Source of the DNA: an uncultured Clostridia bacterium
Lineage (GTDB): Bacteria; Bacillota; Clostridia; Christensenellales; UBA1242
DNA length: 64,000 nt
Assembly (NCBI GenBank): GCA_944362965.1
Contig: CALVTR010000003.1
Span: 62,001-126,000 of the forward strand
Reading direction: 5' to 3'
This document shows, piece after piece, positions 1 through 8,925 of the stretch. The position numbers and the translations under genes were made by a program. How positions within the stretch are numbered: position 1 is the stretch's first letter; the number at the start of each line of letters is the position of its first letter. A model generated the notes under the pieces. The model was not told the origin of the DNA. It saw only the letters and a list, made by a program, of their open reading frames with translations, and did no database searches.

Positions 1-52
1 CCATGCAAAGTAAACAAAAACTCATTAAAAATCCGGTAAATTTCTTTTTCAT
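1..52 (-). CDS. 5' end of an exported protein (partial, runs off the window)
   Basis: An ATG at 52 reading leftward is preceded by GGAG six bases upstream. The 17 visible codons give a short lysine-rich start (MKKKF) followed by a hydrophobic stretch, as in a signal peptide or lipoprotein leader. It lies 95 bases after mfd on the same strand. In many Firmicutes mfd is followed by a PrsA/SurA-type foldase, which would fit, but nothing beyond the leader is visible. Confidence 0.6.
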   Translation of the reverse strand, partial: MKKKFTGFLMSFCLLCM

Positions 53-147
53 GTTCTCTCCATACTCATTATAGATAATAATAACATATTACCATAAAAA
101 AATTCAAGCAAATTAAAACAATTTACAAAATTTTCTAGCATTACTTT

Positions 148-3100
148 CTATTTTTCGGTTTGTAGCGCACTTTCAAAAAATCCTATCATCTTTTTTACCA
201 TTAAAAGCACGTTACCATTTACTTCAAATTTAATTTTAACGTTGCTATCAAAGGTTAGTTTTCCCTTATAATCTCCAAGCACACCAGCAAGTCTTTTATC
301 AATTATTTCCTCTTTCTTATCTAAAAATACCACATTTTCATACTTGTTTATTCTTATCTTTTGAATACTAAATTCACTTGCAAGATTGCGCATATAAGCA
401 AGGTAGCAAAGATTTTTCACTTCTTCTGGCACTTCTCCATAGCCATCTTCTAGGCTTTGCAGGATATTTTTAAGTTCGCTTCTAGTGCTAAGCTCACTTA
501 TCTGGGTGTAGTAGGCAATACGCTGCTCATTATCTTCAATATAATCTTCGCTGATAAAGGCGCTAAGGCTGACTTCAAGTTTAACGTCACTACGTTTAAC
601 TAGCTTTTCGCCCTTGATATCACGGACTTCTTCATCTAATAGTTTGACAAACATATCATAGCCAACTTTTGCAATATGCCCATGTTGCTCTTTCCCAAAT
701 ATGTTGCCTGCACCACGAAGTTCTAGGTCTCGCATAGCAATTTTAAAACCGCTTCCAAGCTGACTGAACTCTTTTATTGCTTCAAGACGTTTATATGCAT
801 CATCGGTCAAGTGTTTATCTTTGACATAGGTAAGATAAGCATAGCTTAATCTGTCACTCCTGCCTATTCTTCCGCGAAGCTGGTAAAGCTGACTAAGCCC
901 AAGCCTATCGGCTTCAATGACAACCATTGTGTTTGCAAGTGGAAGATTTATTCCATTTTCAATTAGTGTTGTTGAAACCAAAATATTATAAACACCATTA
1001 TAAAGTCTGTCTATAACATTTTCTAGAAGTTTTTCATTCATTTGACCATGTGCGACGCCGACACTTGCATTCGGCATAAGCTTTCTTATATGACTTGCAA
1101 ACTCTTCTATACTCTCCACGCGGTTATAGATAACAAAAGCTTGTCCGCCCCTTGCAATCTCGCGGTTTAAAACGTCTTTTATAAGCTGGTCGTTCTCTTC
1201 CGCCACGTAAGTTTGTATCGGAAGGCGGTCACGTGGCGGTGTTTCTATAACAGAAATATCCCTTATCCCTGATAGTGACATATTTAGCGTTCTTGGAATA
1301 GGAGTTGCAGAAAGCGTTAAAACATCAACATTTCTATGCTTATCTTTTATCTTTTCCTTATGTTCTACCCCAAAACGTTGCTCTTCGTCTAGGACTAAAA
1401 GCCCTAAGTCATGATATTCAACCTTATCGCTCAGCAGTTTATGTGTGCCTATAAGCATATCTATTTCGCCGTCTTTGCAACGTCTTATGATATCGTCAAC
1501 CTGCTTTTGAGTTTTAAATCTGTTTATAACTTCAACTCTCACGCCGAATGGTTCGAGCCGTTCTTTTGCAGTCATATAATGTTGTTGAGATAAAATTGTG
1601 GTTGGGCAAAGCAGGCTTACCTGTTTGCCGTTATAGATACACTTAAAGCAAGCACGCAGTGCGACTTCTGTTTTACCAAATCCAACATCACCACAAATAA
1701 GCCTATCCATAACCTTATCGCTTTCCATATCTTTATCAATATCGCTTATCGCTTTGAGTTGGTCTGGAGTTTCAGGATAGCCAAAGGCATCAGCAAACTG
1801 CTTTTCTAAAAATTCATCTCTCTTAAATTTAAAACCTTTAAGAAGAGAACGCTCTTTATAAATGTCAACAAGACTGATTGCCATCTCTTTGATGCTTTGA
1901 CGAACCCTTTCTTTAAGCCTTGAGAACTCCCCGCCACCTAGCGATGAAAGTTTAGGCTCTTGCTCGCTTCCAATATAAGCCGAAATGGTGTTTGCTTCTT
2001 CACTTGGAAGATAGAGAATATCACCATTTTTGTATTCTATAACAAAGTAATCTTTTTCAACATCGGAAATCTTTAATCTTTCTATCTTTATACATTTTCC
2101 TATGCCGTGAAAGTTGTGAACAACATAGTCGCCAAGCTTTGGAAGATAGAAAACTGAATGCCTGCTCTTTGAAAAAGATGTGTTTGACGACCTAAATAGA
2201 CTGTCACAGCCAATACCTACCACACCTTCTCGCAAAAAAGAAAATGAAAAAGGCATTGCAAGTGAAGATATATAAATCTCACCTTTTTCTATCTTTTGAT
2301 TTTCATCATAAGTATGATAGGATAGTCCATTCTCAGTCAAAAAATCGGCAAGATTTTTGGCAAAACGTTCTTGTCCTGTGAAGAGAATTGTGCCTTGATT
2401 TAGATTTTTAAAATCTAGTAAATCCTGTTTAAGTGCAAGAAAGTCTGTAAGATAACTTCGCTCGGCAATCTTTTCATTATGATAATCAGGCTTTGTTATC
2501 ATAAAGTTATCAAAGATTAAATCAGCCTTTTTGTATAAGTTGTCAAATTCTTCATAATTTTTGTAATTATAGAAGGACATAGTTTGATAGCTTTGTTTTA
2601 AAAGCATTATCTCTTCGTCTATTTTCTTTGGCTCGTCAACAATTTTACAACCTTCTAAATCAAAGATATTGTTTTCACCTATTGGCATTTTTGCAAGTTC
2701 TATCTCAATTTTTTCAAGTTTTGATAGATTTTTCATGGTATTTTGGTCAAAAATGCTTATATTTTCAACTAAATCATCAAAAAATTCAACGCGGTATGGA
2801 TTTTCATTTGACGAAGAAAAGATATCTAGTATATCGCCACGAATGGCAAACTCGCCTGGCTGAGAGACAAGGCTTGTGCGCTCATAACCTAAGCCTACAA
2901 GCTTTGAAATTATATCGTCAAGGTTATAACTAGAGTTTTTTTCTATCTTTATTGGAGTGAATTTAGATAAATCAAACTTCACTATCATTGAGCATGGCAA
3001 TAGGATAAGTGCGTCTATCTTGCCAGAGAGATATCTATTTATACTGTCAACAAAGGGAAGCAAGTTTTTGTCATTTTCGTCATCGCTCTCTCTTGCATTT

Positions 3101-3288
3101 GATATTATTTCAACCTTTTTGCCAAAAGCTTCAAGTCCCCTTTTAAGTTTGCCCGCAGAGACAAAATTATTGCACAAAAAAATTAGGTGAGAGCAATTTA
3201 TTGATAACATTATTTTCTCACCTTCACCCACTCCTGATATAATTCTATTTTTAAGAATGTTTGATAAATCTTTTTCTAAATATTGCAT
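148..3288 (-). CDS. mfd: Transcription-repair coupling factor Mfd
   Basis: Mfd is a DNA translocase that removes RNA polymerase stalled at lesions and recruits UvrA. The 1046 residues show the expected order: a UvrB-like N-terminal region, a CarD-like polymerase-interaction domain (LGDYVVHNFHGIG near residue 390), a RecG-type helicase core with Walker A GDVGFGKTE, the DEEQ box (DEEQRFGV), the GRIGRSDR motif, and a C-terminal TRCF domain. It is somewhat shorter than the roughly 1150-1180 residues usual in Bacillus, mostly through a reduced N-terminal part. It is the last gene of a GlmU-like/pth/mfd unit and starts 18 bases after pth. It ends in TAG, so TAG is a working stop codon here. Confidence 0.97.
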   Translation of the reverse strand: MQYLEKDLSNILKNRIISGVGEGEKIMLSINCSHLIFLCNNFVSAGKLKRGLEAFGKKVEIISNARESDDENDKNLLPFVDSINRYLSGKIDALILLPCSMIVKFDLSKFTPIKIEKNSSYNLDDIISKLVGLGYERTSLVSQPGEFAIRGDILDIFSSSNENPYRVEFFDDLVENISIFDQNTMKNLSKLEKIEIELAKMPIGENNIFDLEGCKIVDEPKKIDEEIMLLKQSYQTMSFYNYKNYEEFDNLYKKADLIFDNFMITKPDYHNEKIAERSYLTDFLALKQDLLDFKNLNQGTILFTGQERFAKNLADFLTENGLSYHTYDENQKIEKGEIYISSLAMPFSFSFLREGVVGIGCDSLFRSSNTSFSKSRHSVFYLPKLGDYVVHNFHGIGKCIKIERLKISDVEKDYFVIEYKNGDILYLPSEEANTISAYIGSEQEPKLSSLGGGEFSRLKERVRQSIKEMAISLVDIYKERSLLKGFKFKRDEFLEKQFADAFGYPETPDQLKAISDIDKDMESDKVMDRLICGDVGFGKTEVALRACFKCIYNGKQVSLLCPTTILSQQHYMTAKERLEPFGVRVEVINRFKTQKQVDDIIRRCKDGEIDMLIGTHKLLSDKVEYHDLGLLVLDEEQRFGVEHKEKIKDKHRNVDVLTLSATPIPRTLNMSLSGIRDISVIETPPRDRLPIQTYVAEENDQLIKDVLNREIARGGQAFVIYNRVESIEEFASHIRKLMPNASVGVAHGQMNEKLLENVIDRLYNGVYNILVSTTLIENGINLPLANTMVVIEADRLGLSQLYQLRGRIGRSDRLSYAYLTYVKDKHLTDDAYKRLEAIKEFSQLGSGFKIAMRDLELRGAGNIFGKEQHGHIAKVGYDMFVKLLDEEVRDIKGEKLVKRSDVKLEVSLSAFISEDYIEDNEQRIAYYTQISELSTRSELKNILQSLEDGYGEVPEEVKNLCYLAYMRNLASEFSIQKIRINKYENVVFLDKKEEIIDKRLAGVLGDYKGKLTFDSNVKIKFEVNGNVLLMVKKMIGFFESALQTEK

Positions 3289-3306
3289 AATTTTAGTTTG
3301 ATTGTT

Positions 3307-3819
3307 TTATTTGATTTTTTCAAGTATCAGCTCGCCTGCCTCTGCTATTGCCTTTTCAAAAAGCTCTTCATCTTCTTGCTTTATATTTGAAAGCACGTAG
3401 TCTGCAAGGTCTTTGCTCTCGTCGCGTCCTATACCAACTCGAACTCTCTCAAAATCTTCTCCGATATATTCGACAAGAGAACGCAGTCCATTGTGAGTGC
3501 CAGACTTTCCCCTTTCGCGATATCTTATCTTGCCTTTTGGCAGGTCTATATCATCAACGGCGACTATAAATCTTGCATCTTTAAATTTTTTCTTAAGCAA
3601 AACAACACACTCGCCGCTATTGTTCATATAGGTTGTTGGCTTTACAAGCATGATAGGATTGCCGCTAAAACTTCCCTGACCAATTAGTGCCTTATACTTT
3701 TCTTTTTTAACGTCAATACCAAGTTTTTTTGCTATATAGTCTACAACTTTAAAGCCCAAATTATGAAAAGTGTTTTGATACTGAATGCCGATATTCCCAA
3801 GCCCTACGATTATAACCAT
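3307..3819 (-). CDS. pth: Peptidyl-tRNA hydrolase
   Basis: Pth cleaves peptidyl-tRNAs released by stalled ribosomes and recycles the tRNA. The 170-residue protein has the family signature at its N-terminus (VGLGNIG, then the catalytic histidine in NTFHNLGF) and the aspartate region VDDIDLPKG followed by GKSGTHNGLRS. The length is slightly short for the family (about 185-190). Its start codon overlaps the last base of the upstream GlmU-like gene, and mfd follows directly. This reproduces the conserved glmU-pth-mfd neighbourhood of Firmicutes. Confidence 0.97.
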   Translation of the reverse strand: MVIIVGLGNIGIQYQNTFHNLGFKVVDYIAKKLGIDVKKEKYKALIGQGSFSGNPIMLVKPTTYMNNSGECVVLLKKKFKDARFIVAVDDIDLPKGKIRYRERGKSGTHNGLRSLVEYIGEDFERVRVGIGRDESKDLADYVLSNIKQEDEELFEKAIAEAGELILEKIK

Positions 3820-4676
3820 TATATTTCTTCTCCTATTATTTTACTAAATGGCTCTATAACCATACCTTGACTTATCTTGCTATTTTCAATATAGCTACTT
3901 TTTATAACAACATTGTTTGATATGATGCTGCTTTTTATAACATTGCCGCTTTCAAGAACCACGTCCCCCGCAATTATGCTTTCACCCATAATCACATTGT
4001 TTGGATAAATTATAACTCCGCTTTCAATCTCTACATCCGCATCAATAAACACTGTGTTTTGTCCATAAATTATCACGCCATTTTTGATATGATAATTCAA
4101 AATTTTATTATACAAAACGCCGCCCATATAATTTAAAGCTTTGCTGCTGTCTGCAATCATTAAACATTTATCGTCAAGTGCACTTGCACCCTGCGCTATT
4201 GCGACATTGCTCTTTAAAAAGTCTGTTTTAACGATAAAGCCACGAGAAAGTTTTAGAAAATTCATATTTCTAGATGAAAAATAGTTGCAAAAATGATTGA
4301 ATGTTGCCTTATTAAATAGTGGTGTGTCGCTATAGAAAACCGCTATTATTTTTTTGCTTGTGTTTATCGAGCGAACTCTATCCATGATATTATCGCAATC
4401 TTCAATAACTTTTCGCTCGCACCCAGAGCCTGCATTTAGCACCCAATCAAGCAAAGTTTTTCCACATAAAAGTAAATTTGGCATATTTTTTACAACATCG
4501 TCATGATATGCCTTTACAGCAACAAAAAGCACTTCATCTTTTATCCAATCGGTGTTAATGGGCTTGATAAGAGAGTTTGGCAAAATCATGCTCTCTTCTT
4601 CTTGAGTTGAAAGAGAGTCAAAGTCTATTGATATTTGGTTTTCTGCTACTAATAAATCTATTTCTTCTTTTTCCAT
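3819..4676 (-). CDS. GlmU-like protein with degenerate nucleotidyltransferase and hexapeptide repeats
   Basis: The position immediately before pth-mfd is where glmU normally sits, but this protein has only 285 residues against about 456. The N-terminal half keeps traces of a sugar-nucleotidyltransferase fold: LLLCGKTLLDWVL and YSDTPLFN, resembling the GlmU GDTPL motif. It lacks the glycine-rich nucleotide-binding signature GxGTRM. From about residue 205 there are five to six left-handed beta-helix hexapeptide turns (IDADVEIESGVII, IMGESIIAGDVVLESG). The long acetyltransferase helix of true GlmU is missing, so neither GlmU reaction seems likely. It may be a structural relic or a repurposed acyltransferase-like protein. 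There is no Shine-Dalgarno site; see the promoter at 4683-4711. Confidence 0.75.
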   Translation of the reverse strand: MEKEEIDLLVAENQISIDFDSLSTQEEESMILPNSLIKPINTDWIKDEVLFVAVKAYHDDVVKNMPNLLLCGKTLLDWVLNAGSGCERKVIEDCDNIMDRVRSINTSKKIIAVFYSDTPLFNKATFNHFCNYFSSRNMNFLKLSRGFIVKTDFLKSNVAIAQGASALDDKCLMIADSSKALNYMGGVLYNKILNYHIKNGVIIYGQNTVFIDADVEIESGVIIYPNNVIMGESIIAGDVVLESGNVIKSSIISNNVVIKSSYIENSKISQGMVIEPFSKIIGEEI

Positions 4677-4682
4677 ATAAAA

Positions 4683-4711
4683 AGTATATATTTTTTAAAT
4701 AAATTTGTCAA
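4683..4711 (-). promoter_or_regulatory. Consensus promoter for the GlmU-like/pth/mfd operon, apparently leaderless
   Basis: On the minus strand TTGACA (4711-4706) is followed by a 17-base spacer and TATACT (4688-4683). Initiation about seven bases downstream falls at or next to the A of the ATG at 4676. No ribosome-binding sequence lies before that ATG, which agrees with a leaderless message. Confidence 0.75.
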
Positions 4712-4835
4712 CAATAAAAAGTGTGCAATTAAAAATTTCAAAAAATAAAAAAATAAAAAATAAAAATATTTAAATTTTATTTTTTAAATAAATAATTATG
4801 TGCTATCATTTTAATATAAGAAAAAGGAGCAAAAT

Positions 4836-5927
4836 ATGTCAAATTCAAAAAAGATGAATTTTATCTATATAGCACTTGCAATGATTTTTCTTCTCTGCCT
4901 TGCTTTGTCACTTGCATTTTCAAATCAAAGTTTGCAAACAAGCACTAGAAGTTTAAATGACGATGCACAAGAGCTTGCTGAGTCCACCTTAAGTGGAAGT
5001 TTTGATATAAGAGTGATTTCTAGAGAAAACCAAAATATTGCTCTTGAAAATTCAGCTAGTTACAGCGGCGGAACTGCCTATAGAGTTGACTGGTCTGACG
5101 CTCAAGAAATAGTTGTCTCTTTTGCAGCCGATGCTGAAAATCCACCTACCACTGACCCTGAAAACCCTGTCTATACACTTTCGGTTAGTGTGAATTATCT
5201 TCAAGGCTATATTTCAAGTAATAATTTTGATGTTGACGATAGAATCTCTTTAGAAAATATTGACGGAGCGGGAAGCTCTGATTTGACCGCACTTTCTAGT
5301 TTCTCTTATACCTTAAACCTAGACGAAGGCATAACCGGGACTTATGCTGGCAATGAAGTTACAATAAGTGGCTGGGGAATTTATCAATTTGTTATTGACA
5401 TAAATGGACAAGAAGCTTATTCTAACTATTATGCTATAGAACCTTCTTTCTCAATCGCTGCAGCACCTGAAATTGCATACAATGTTGTTTCAAGTGATAA
5501 CTCTATGCATGACTCCTTCCAATTCTATCTTGAAAATTTTGATGATTATGCTTATATAGACGAGGCATGTCTTGTTTGGTATGTGCGTGGTGAAGGTGAT
5601 GATGGAACAACTTATGCGCTTTGCTCAAGCGACCTTGCTTTAGCAAATTTCTCTGAATGTTCTACTTCTTTATATGATAGTTATGAAAGAACAGGTCAAA
5701 CCTTCCTTTTCAACGACAATGAGATATCTGGCAAGTGGGAAGTTTGGTGTGAATATCGATTCAACAATGCAACATACTCAGTATCAAGCAATGTTGAAAC
5801 AGTTGAGACTGGTGATTCTTTTGACTATTTTATAATTATTTATATTGTGATTGCTCTTGCTGTGCTTGCTCTTATTGTTGTTATTGTGACATCTGTTGTT
5901 AAAAATAAGAAAGAAAAAGTTTGGTAA
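4836..5927 (+). CDS. Surface protein with N-terminal signal and C-terminal membrane anchor
   Basis: Not a recognised family. The 363 residues begin with a signal-like segment (residues about 8-28, IYIALAMIFLLCLALSLAF). Then come about 290 acidic, serine/tyrosine-rich residues with beta-sandwich character. A strong transmembrane helix near residues 328-353 is followed by a short lysine-rich cytoplasmic tail (KNKKEKVW). This is the topology of a type I anchored extracellular protein. AAAGGAG lies before the ATG. The external part contains phrases like WGIYQFVIDINGQEAYSNYYAI that suggest Ig-like domains. It stands alone between the divergent pth operon and a convergent DUF4363 gene. Confidence 0.8.
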   Translation: MSNSKKMNFIYIALAMIFLLCLALSLAFSNQSLQTSTRSLNDDAQELAESTLSGSFDIRVISRENQNIALENSASYSGGTAYRVDWSDAQEIVVSFAADAENPPTTDPENPVYTLSVSVNYLQGYISSNNFDVDDRISLENIDGAGSSDLTALSSFSYTLNLDEGITGTYAGNEVTISGWGIYQFVIDINGQEAYSNYYAIEPSFSIAAAPEIAYNVVSSDNSMHDSFQFYLENFDDYAYIDEACLVWYVRGEGDDGTTYALCSSDLALANFSECSTSLYDSYERTGQTFLFNDNEISGKWEVWCEYRFNNATYSVSSNVETVETGDSFDYFIIIYIVIALAVLALIVVIVTSVVKNKKEKVW

Positions 5928-6014
5928 AAAAAGAATAATAAATTTAAATATTTTTGTCAGATTTGATACTTTAAAATTCCTTAAAAAAATTGAAGCTTTA
6001 GACAAACTGGAGCG

Positions 6015-6116
6015 AAAAACGGCACTTGAATAATGTCTTGCAAGGCAAGACATTGCAAACTTTTTAAAGTTTGCCGTTTGCTTAAAATTTAAGCAAACAT
6101 TCAAGTGCCTTTTTTC
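6015..6116. other. Four-way-junction hairpin element, copy 1 (closing stem plus three hairpins)
   Basis: A perfect 11-bp closing stem (GGCACTTGAAT 6021-6031 with 6099-6109) surrounds three abutting hairpins. These are 6032-6041/6045-6054 (10 bp, AATGTCTTGC arm), 6055-6063/6066-6074 (GCAAACTTT arm) and 6076-6086/6088-6098 (GTTTGCTTAAA arm). One unpaired base (6075) precedes the third hairpin. A run of A before and a run of T after the stem could let it terminate transcription for the two convergent neighbours. No open reading frame is supported here. Confidence 0.8.
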
Positions 6117-6182
6117 TAGTCTGCAGTTATATTAGTAACTAAGCCTAGATATTAAAAACTAGTATCATAAAATTTTTGCTTA

Positions 6183-6578
6183 TTATAAAACATTGTGGAG
6201 ATTTGCTCCCATAAAATGCAAGTAGCTATGGCAATAGAATTTGATTTCTTCAAGCGATACTCTGAATGCGTCAATGTCGTTGCTTGCTATATAGAGTTTA
6301 AGTTTGGCTATCTCCTGCCCTATCTCTTGAATGTTCTTATGGTTGACAAGAAAGCACATTGCAGCTTCATCTTCTTTCCACACATATTCAAGATTGTCAA
6401 TTTGCATAGTCATATCCATATTAAGTAAATCATCCGTGCCTGCCAGTGTCATCTCAATTTCATAGCACCTTGTTTGAATTTCCTTAAGAGAGTTTGAAAC
6501 AACAAGCTCTTCTGTTATACAAATAGCAATAAGAAGCAGCACAATAATTATAAAATTTATATAGTGAAAAAGTTTCAT
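6183..6578 (-). CDS. DUF4363-type small membrane-anchored protein
   Basis: This 131-residue protein has one N-terminal hydrophobic segment (residues about 5-22, INFIIIVLLLIAICI) and a helical, acidic remainder predicted to lie outside the membrane. Size, topology and pairing with a DUF421 gene match the DUF4363 family, whose function is unknown. Its ATG overlaps the end of the DUF421 gene by four bases, so the two are translationally coupled. Clostridial genomes often keep this pair together, and a sporulation or membrane role has been suggested only from context. Confidence 0.7.
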   Translation of the reverse strand: MKLFHYINFIIIVLLLIAICITEELVVSNSLKEIQTRCYEIEMTLAGTDDLLNMDMTMQIDNLEYVWKEDEAAMCFLVNHKNIQEIGQEIAKLKLYIASNDIDAFRVSLEEIKFYCHSYLHFMGANLHNVL

Positions 6579-7297
6579 TCGCTCACCAACCTTTTAGATT
6601 GGAATGAAAGCCCTTCTCCCTTCTTCATTTGAAGATAAGCTTGTCCTGTTTTGTTTATCGTTAAAAGCAGAACGTCCTTAATGCTGTTATTTTTTGTATT
6701 AGAGTTTTCTTTGACAATGGCAGTTACTTCTTCTTGGCTTACGCCAGCAAGAGCTATGTTTTCTTTGATAATCTTCCCATCACTGACGAGCACAATAGGC
6801 AGAAAACTATCTTCAGCCTGCGTTTTTAAATCTTCATTCGTCACAGGAGCGGCTGATGCTTTAGGCATAACGCTCACCTTGCCATTTGTTTCCATTATGG
6901 CATACTGCACGTCAGATATACTGAAATATCCAGCCCCCCTGAGTGCTTCAAAGATGTCATCCGTTGATAGATTCAGTTTTTTCATTGCTTGATAGTCTAT
7001 GCCCTTAGGATTGACAATTATAACAGGCTTGCCGCTTATAATTTTGCTGACAAATTGACTGCTTCGGCTGATTAAAGTTAAAACAAAATGCAAAACAACG
7101 AGTGTTAAAAGCGGAACAACGCCGTGAAGAACAGGCACCGACACTTCAGCCATAGGTATAGTTGCAAGGTCGGCAATTATCAAAGTAAGGACAAGCTCGA
7201 AAGGTTGCATTTGCCCAAGTTGTCTCTTGCCCATAAGTCTGAACACTAAAAGAACTATCAAATAAATAATAATTGACCTAATTATAATTGTAAGCAT
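6575..7297 (-). CDS. DUF421 (YetF-type) membrane protein
   Basis: The 240 residues start with three membrane segments (IIRSIIIYLIVLLVFRLMGKRQLGQ, then FELVLTLIIADLATIP, then a third near residues 60-75). They contain the DUF421 hallmarks: the MGKRQLGQ motif, KPVIIVNPKGIDYQAMKKLNLSTDD, and the soluble domain in which LRGAGYFSISDVQYAIMETNGKVSV is typical. Family members in Bacillus include YetF and YdfS. Their biochemical role is unknown, although some are linked to spore membranes. It leads a two-gene unit with the DUF4363 gene. Confidence 0.85.
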   Translation of the reverse strand: MLTIIIRSIIIYLIVLLVFRLMGKRQLGQMQPFELVLTLIIADLATIPMAEVSVPVLHGVVPLLTLVVLHFVLTLISRSSQFVSKIISGKPVIIVNPKGIDYQAMKKLNLSTDDIFEALRGAGYFSISDVQYAIMETNGKVSVMPKASAAPVTNEDLKTQAEDSFLPIVLVSDGKIIKENIALAGVSQEEVTAIVKENSNTKNNSIKDVLLLTINKTGQAYLQMKKGEGLSFQSKRLVSE

Positions 7298-7318
7298 AAT
7301 TTATTTTGTGCAATTTAT

Positions 7319-8863
7319 TTATTTTATACCACTTTGTCTCGCTATTTTATTTTTTGATGGCACAAGTTTTTGTTTGACAAGTGCAAATAGTCCTTTAACA
7401 TCAATTATATTAAACACCGCACCTAAAAGCACAAATGATACCACGCTCACCACTCCGCCAATCACTATGGTTATAAAAAGTGGGAAAACGTAGCCACAAA
7501 GGCTTACAATAAATGAAGTGAGTGCGGCTGATGGAAGTATAATAAGTGCAAACTTTAAAAGCTGTGACATGATTTTGAATTTAACCTTTGTCTTTCTCTT
7601 TAAAAGCATGATATTTAAAAATGCGGTTATGGTGTAGTCTATGCCCATTGCCCAGATGATAGAGTTTACGCCAACTAGACTTGGCAGTATCCATAAGGAC
7701 ACAAACATCACTATAGCGCCAATCAGAAAGTTGACAAACGAGCGATTTTCATAGCCTAAGGAATTGAGAAGTGCTGATGAGATATTTGTTAGCCCTAGCG
7801 GCACTAGCACCCATGCGGCAGATTGAAGCAGCGTTCCGCTTAAGATGTTATCATATAAAAATAGACCTGTTATCTCGCCCATGCCTAGAAACACTGGCAC
7901 AAAAAGGGCTGAAATCATCAGTGCAAACTGCAAGGACGTTGTTATTCTCGTCTCGATGTGCTGCTGGTCATTTTGAGCAACTGCTTTTGAAATGTCTGGC
8001 ACAAGTGCTGTAGATAGAGAGCCTATTATAGTTGTAGGAACATAGAGAAGCGGCACCGTCATTCCAACAGCAATACCATATAGACTTAGTGCCTGCTCGC
8101 TTGTATAACCTATTGCAATTAGTCTTGCTGGCACAATCAAGGCGATAAGCGGTTGAATAAATGAGCTTGCCACACGCATGATTGTTATAGGCGTTGACTG
8201 TTTTATAAGTGGTTTTAAATATTCTTTCCTTGCCTTTTTTAATGTTCCACCATAATAGAAATATAAAAGCACCACAAATATCATTGAAAGCAGGCAGGCT
8301 ATGCTCATTGACCAACCAAGACTTAATGCGTTTTCAATGGCAGAAAGCGATGAGCTTATCAAAAGAACTCCTACAACAATTCTGACTATCTGCTCATAAA
8401 ATTCGCTTATACATAGTGAAAAATAGTTTCCTTTGCCCCACAATGCACCGCGAAAGACGCAGTATACTGATGAAAAAATAAGGCTAGGTAGCAATACAAG
8501 CAATATTTCATAGCAACGCTCTTCGGTAAAAAGGTTTGTGAAAATTCCTTTAAATAGAAACACTATTAAACATAAAATTACCGAAAGAAATAAAGTGTAA
8601 ATTAGTGCCACGCTGACAAGAGAGCCTTCCTTGTGCTTGTCTTTTTTAGCTGAAAAGCCCGCACTCATTCGTGAGATTATCAAAGGTAGTCCACTTGAAA
8701 TCACAGTTAAGAGCACCATAAAGACAGATGACGCAACTTGATATAGTCCAACGCCTTCCGCCCCTACCACTCTTGATAGTATAATTCTAAATATAAATCC
8801 CGCTATCCGTGTTAAAACAGAAAACACGGTTATAAGCGCCACCGTTTTAAATAAAGACTTCAT
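7319..8863 (-). CDS. SpoVB/MurJ-like lipid II or polysaccharide flippase (MOP superfamily)
   Basis: A 514-residue integral membrane protein with about 14 hydrophobic segments. Its N-terminal signature is RIAGFIFRIILSRVVGAEGVGLYQ, typical of the polysaccharide-biosynthesis/SpoVB family (PF01943, with MurJ relatives). SpoVB is implicated in moving cortex precursors in spore formers, and paralogs serve vegetative peptidoglycan. The start ATG follows AGGAGAG. A lone membrane gene on the minus strand, it diverges from the LysM mini-gene. The sequence alone does not separate SpoVB from other Clostridium flippase paralogs. Confidence 0.85.
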   Translation of the reverse strand: MKSLFKTVALITVFSVLTRIAGFIFRIILSRVVGAEGVGLYQVASSVFMVLLTVISSGLPLIISRMSAGFSAKKDKHKEGSLVSVALIYTLFLSVILCLIVFLFKGIFTNLFTEERCYEILLVLLPSLIFSSVYCVFRGALWGKGNYFSLCISEFYEQIVRIVVGVLLISSSLSAIENALSLGWSMSIACLLSMIFVVLLYFYYGGTLKKARKEYLKPLIKQSTPITIMRVASSFIQPLIALIVPARLIAIGYTSEQALSLYGIAVGMTVPLLYVPTTIIGSLSTALVPDISKAVAQNDQQHIETRITTSLQFALMISALFVPVFLGMGEITGLFLYDNILSGTLLQSAAWVLVPLGLTNISSALLNSLGYENRSFVNFLIGAIVMFVSLWILPSLVGVNSIIWAMGIDYTITAFLNIMLLKRKTKVKFKIMSQLLKFALIILPSAALTSFIVSLCGYVFPLFITIVIGGVVSVVSFVLLGAVFNIIDVKGLFALVKQKLVPSKNKIARQSGIK

Positions 8864-8925
8864 TATTCTCTCCTCATATATGTTATTTTGTTTGAATAAA
8901 ATTTAATACTATAAGGAGAAATTTT

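Noticed and set aside
4740..4800. Terminator or origin-like A/T inverted repeat upstream of the 4836 gene
   Set aside because: It is almost pure A and T. The pairing is expected by chance and there are no DnaA boxes or GC stem.
6015..6116. Insertion sequence or MITE
   Set aside because: There is no terminal repeat conserved among copies, no clear target duplication common to all, and no transposase. The internal hairpins differ completely between copies.
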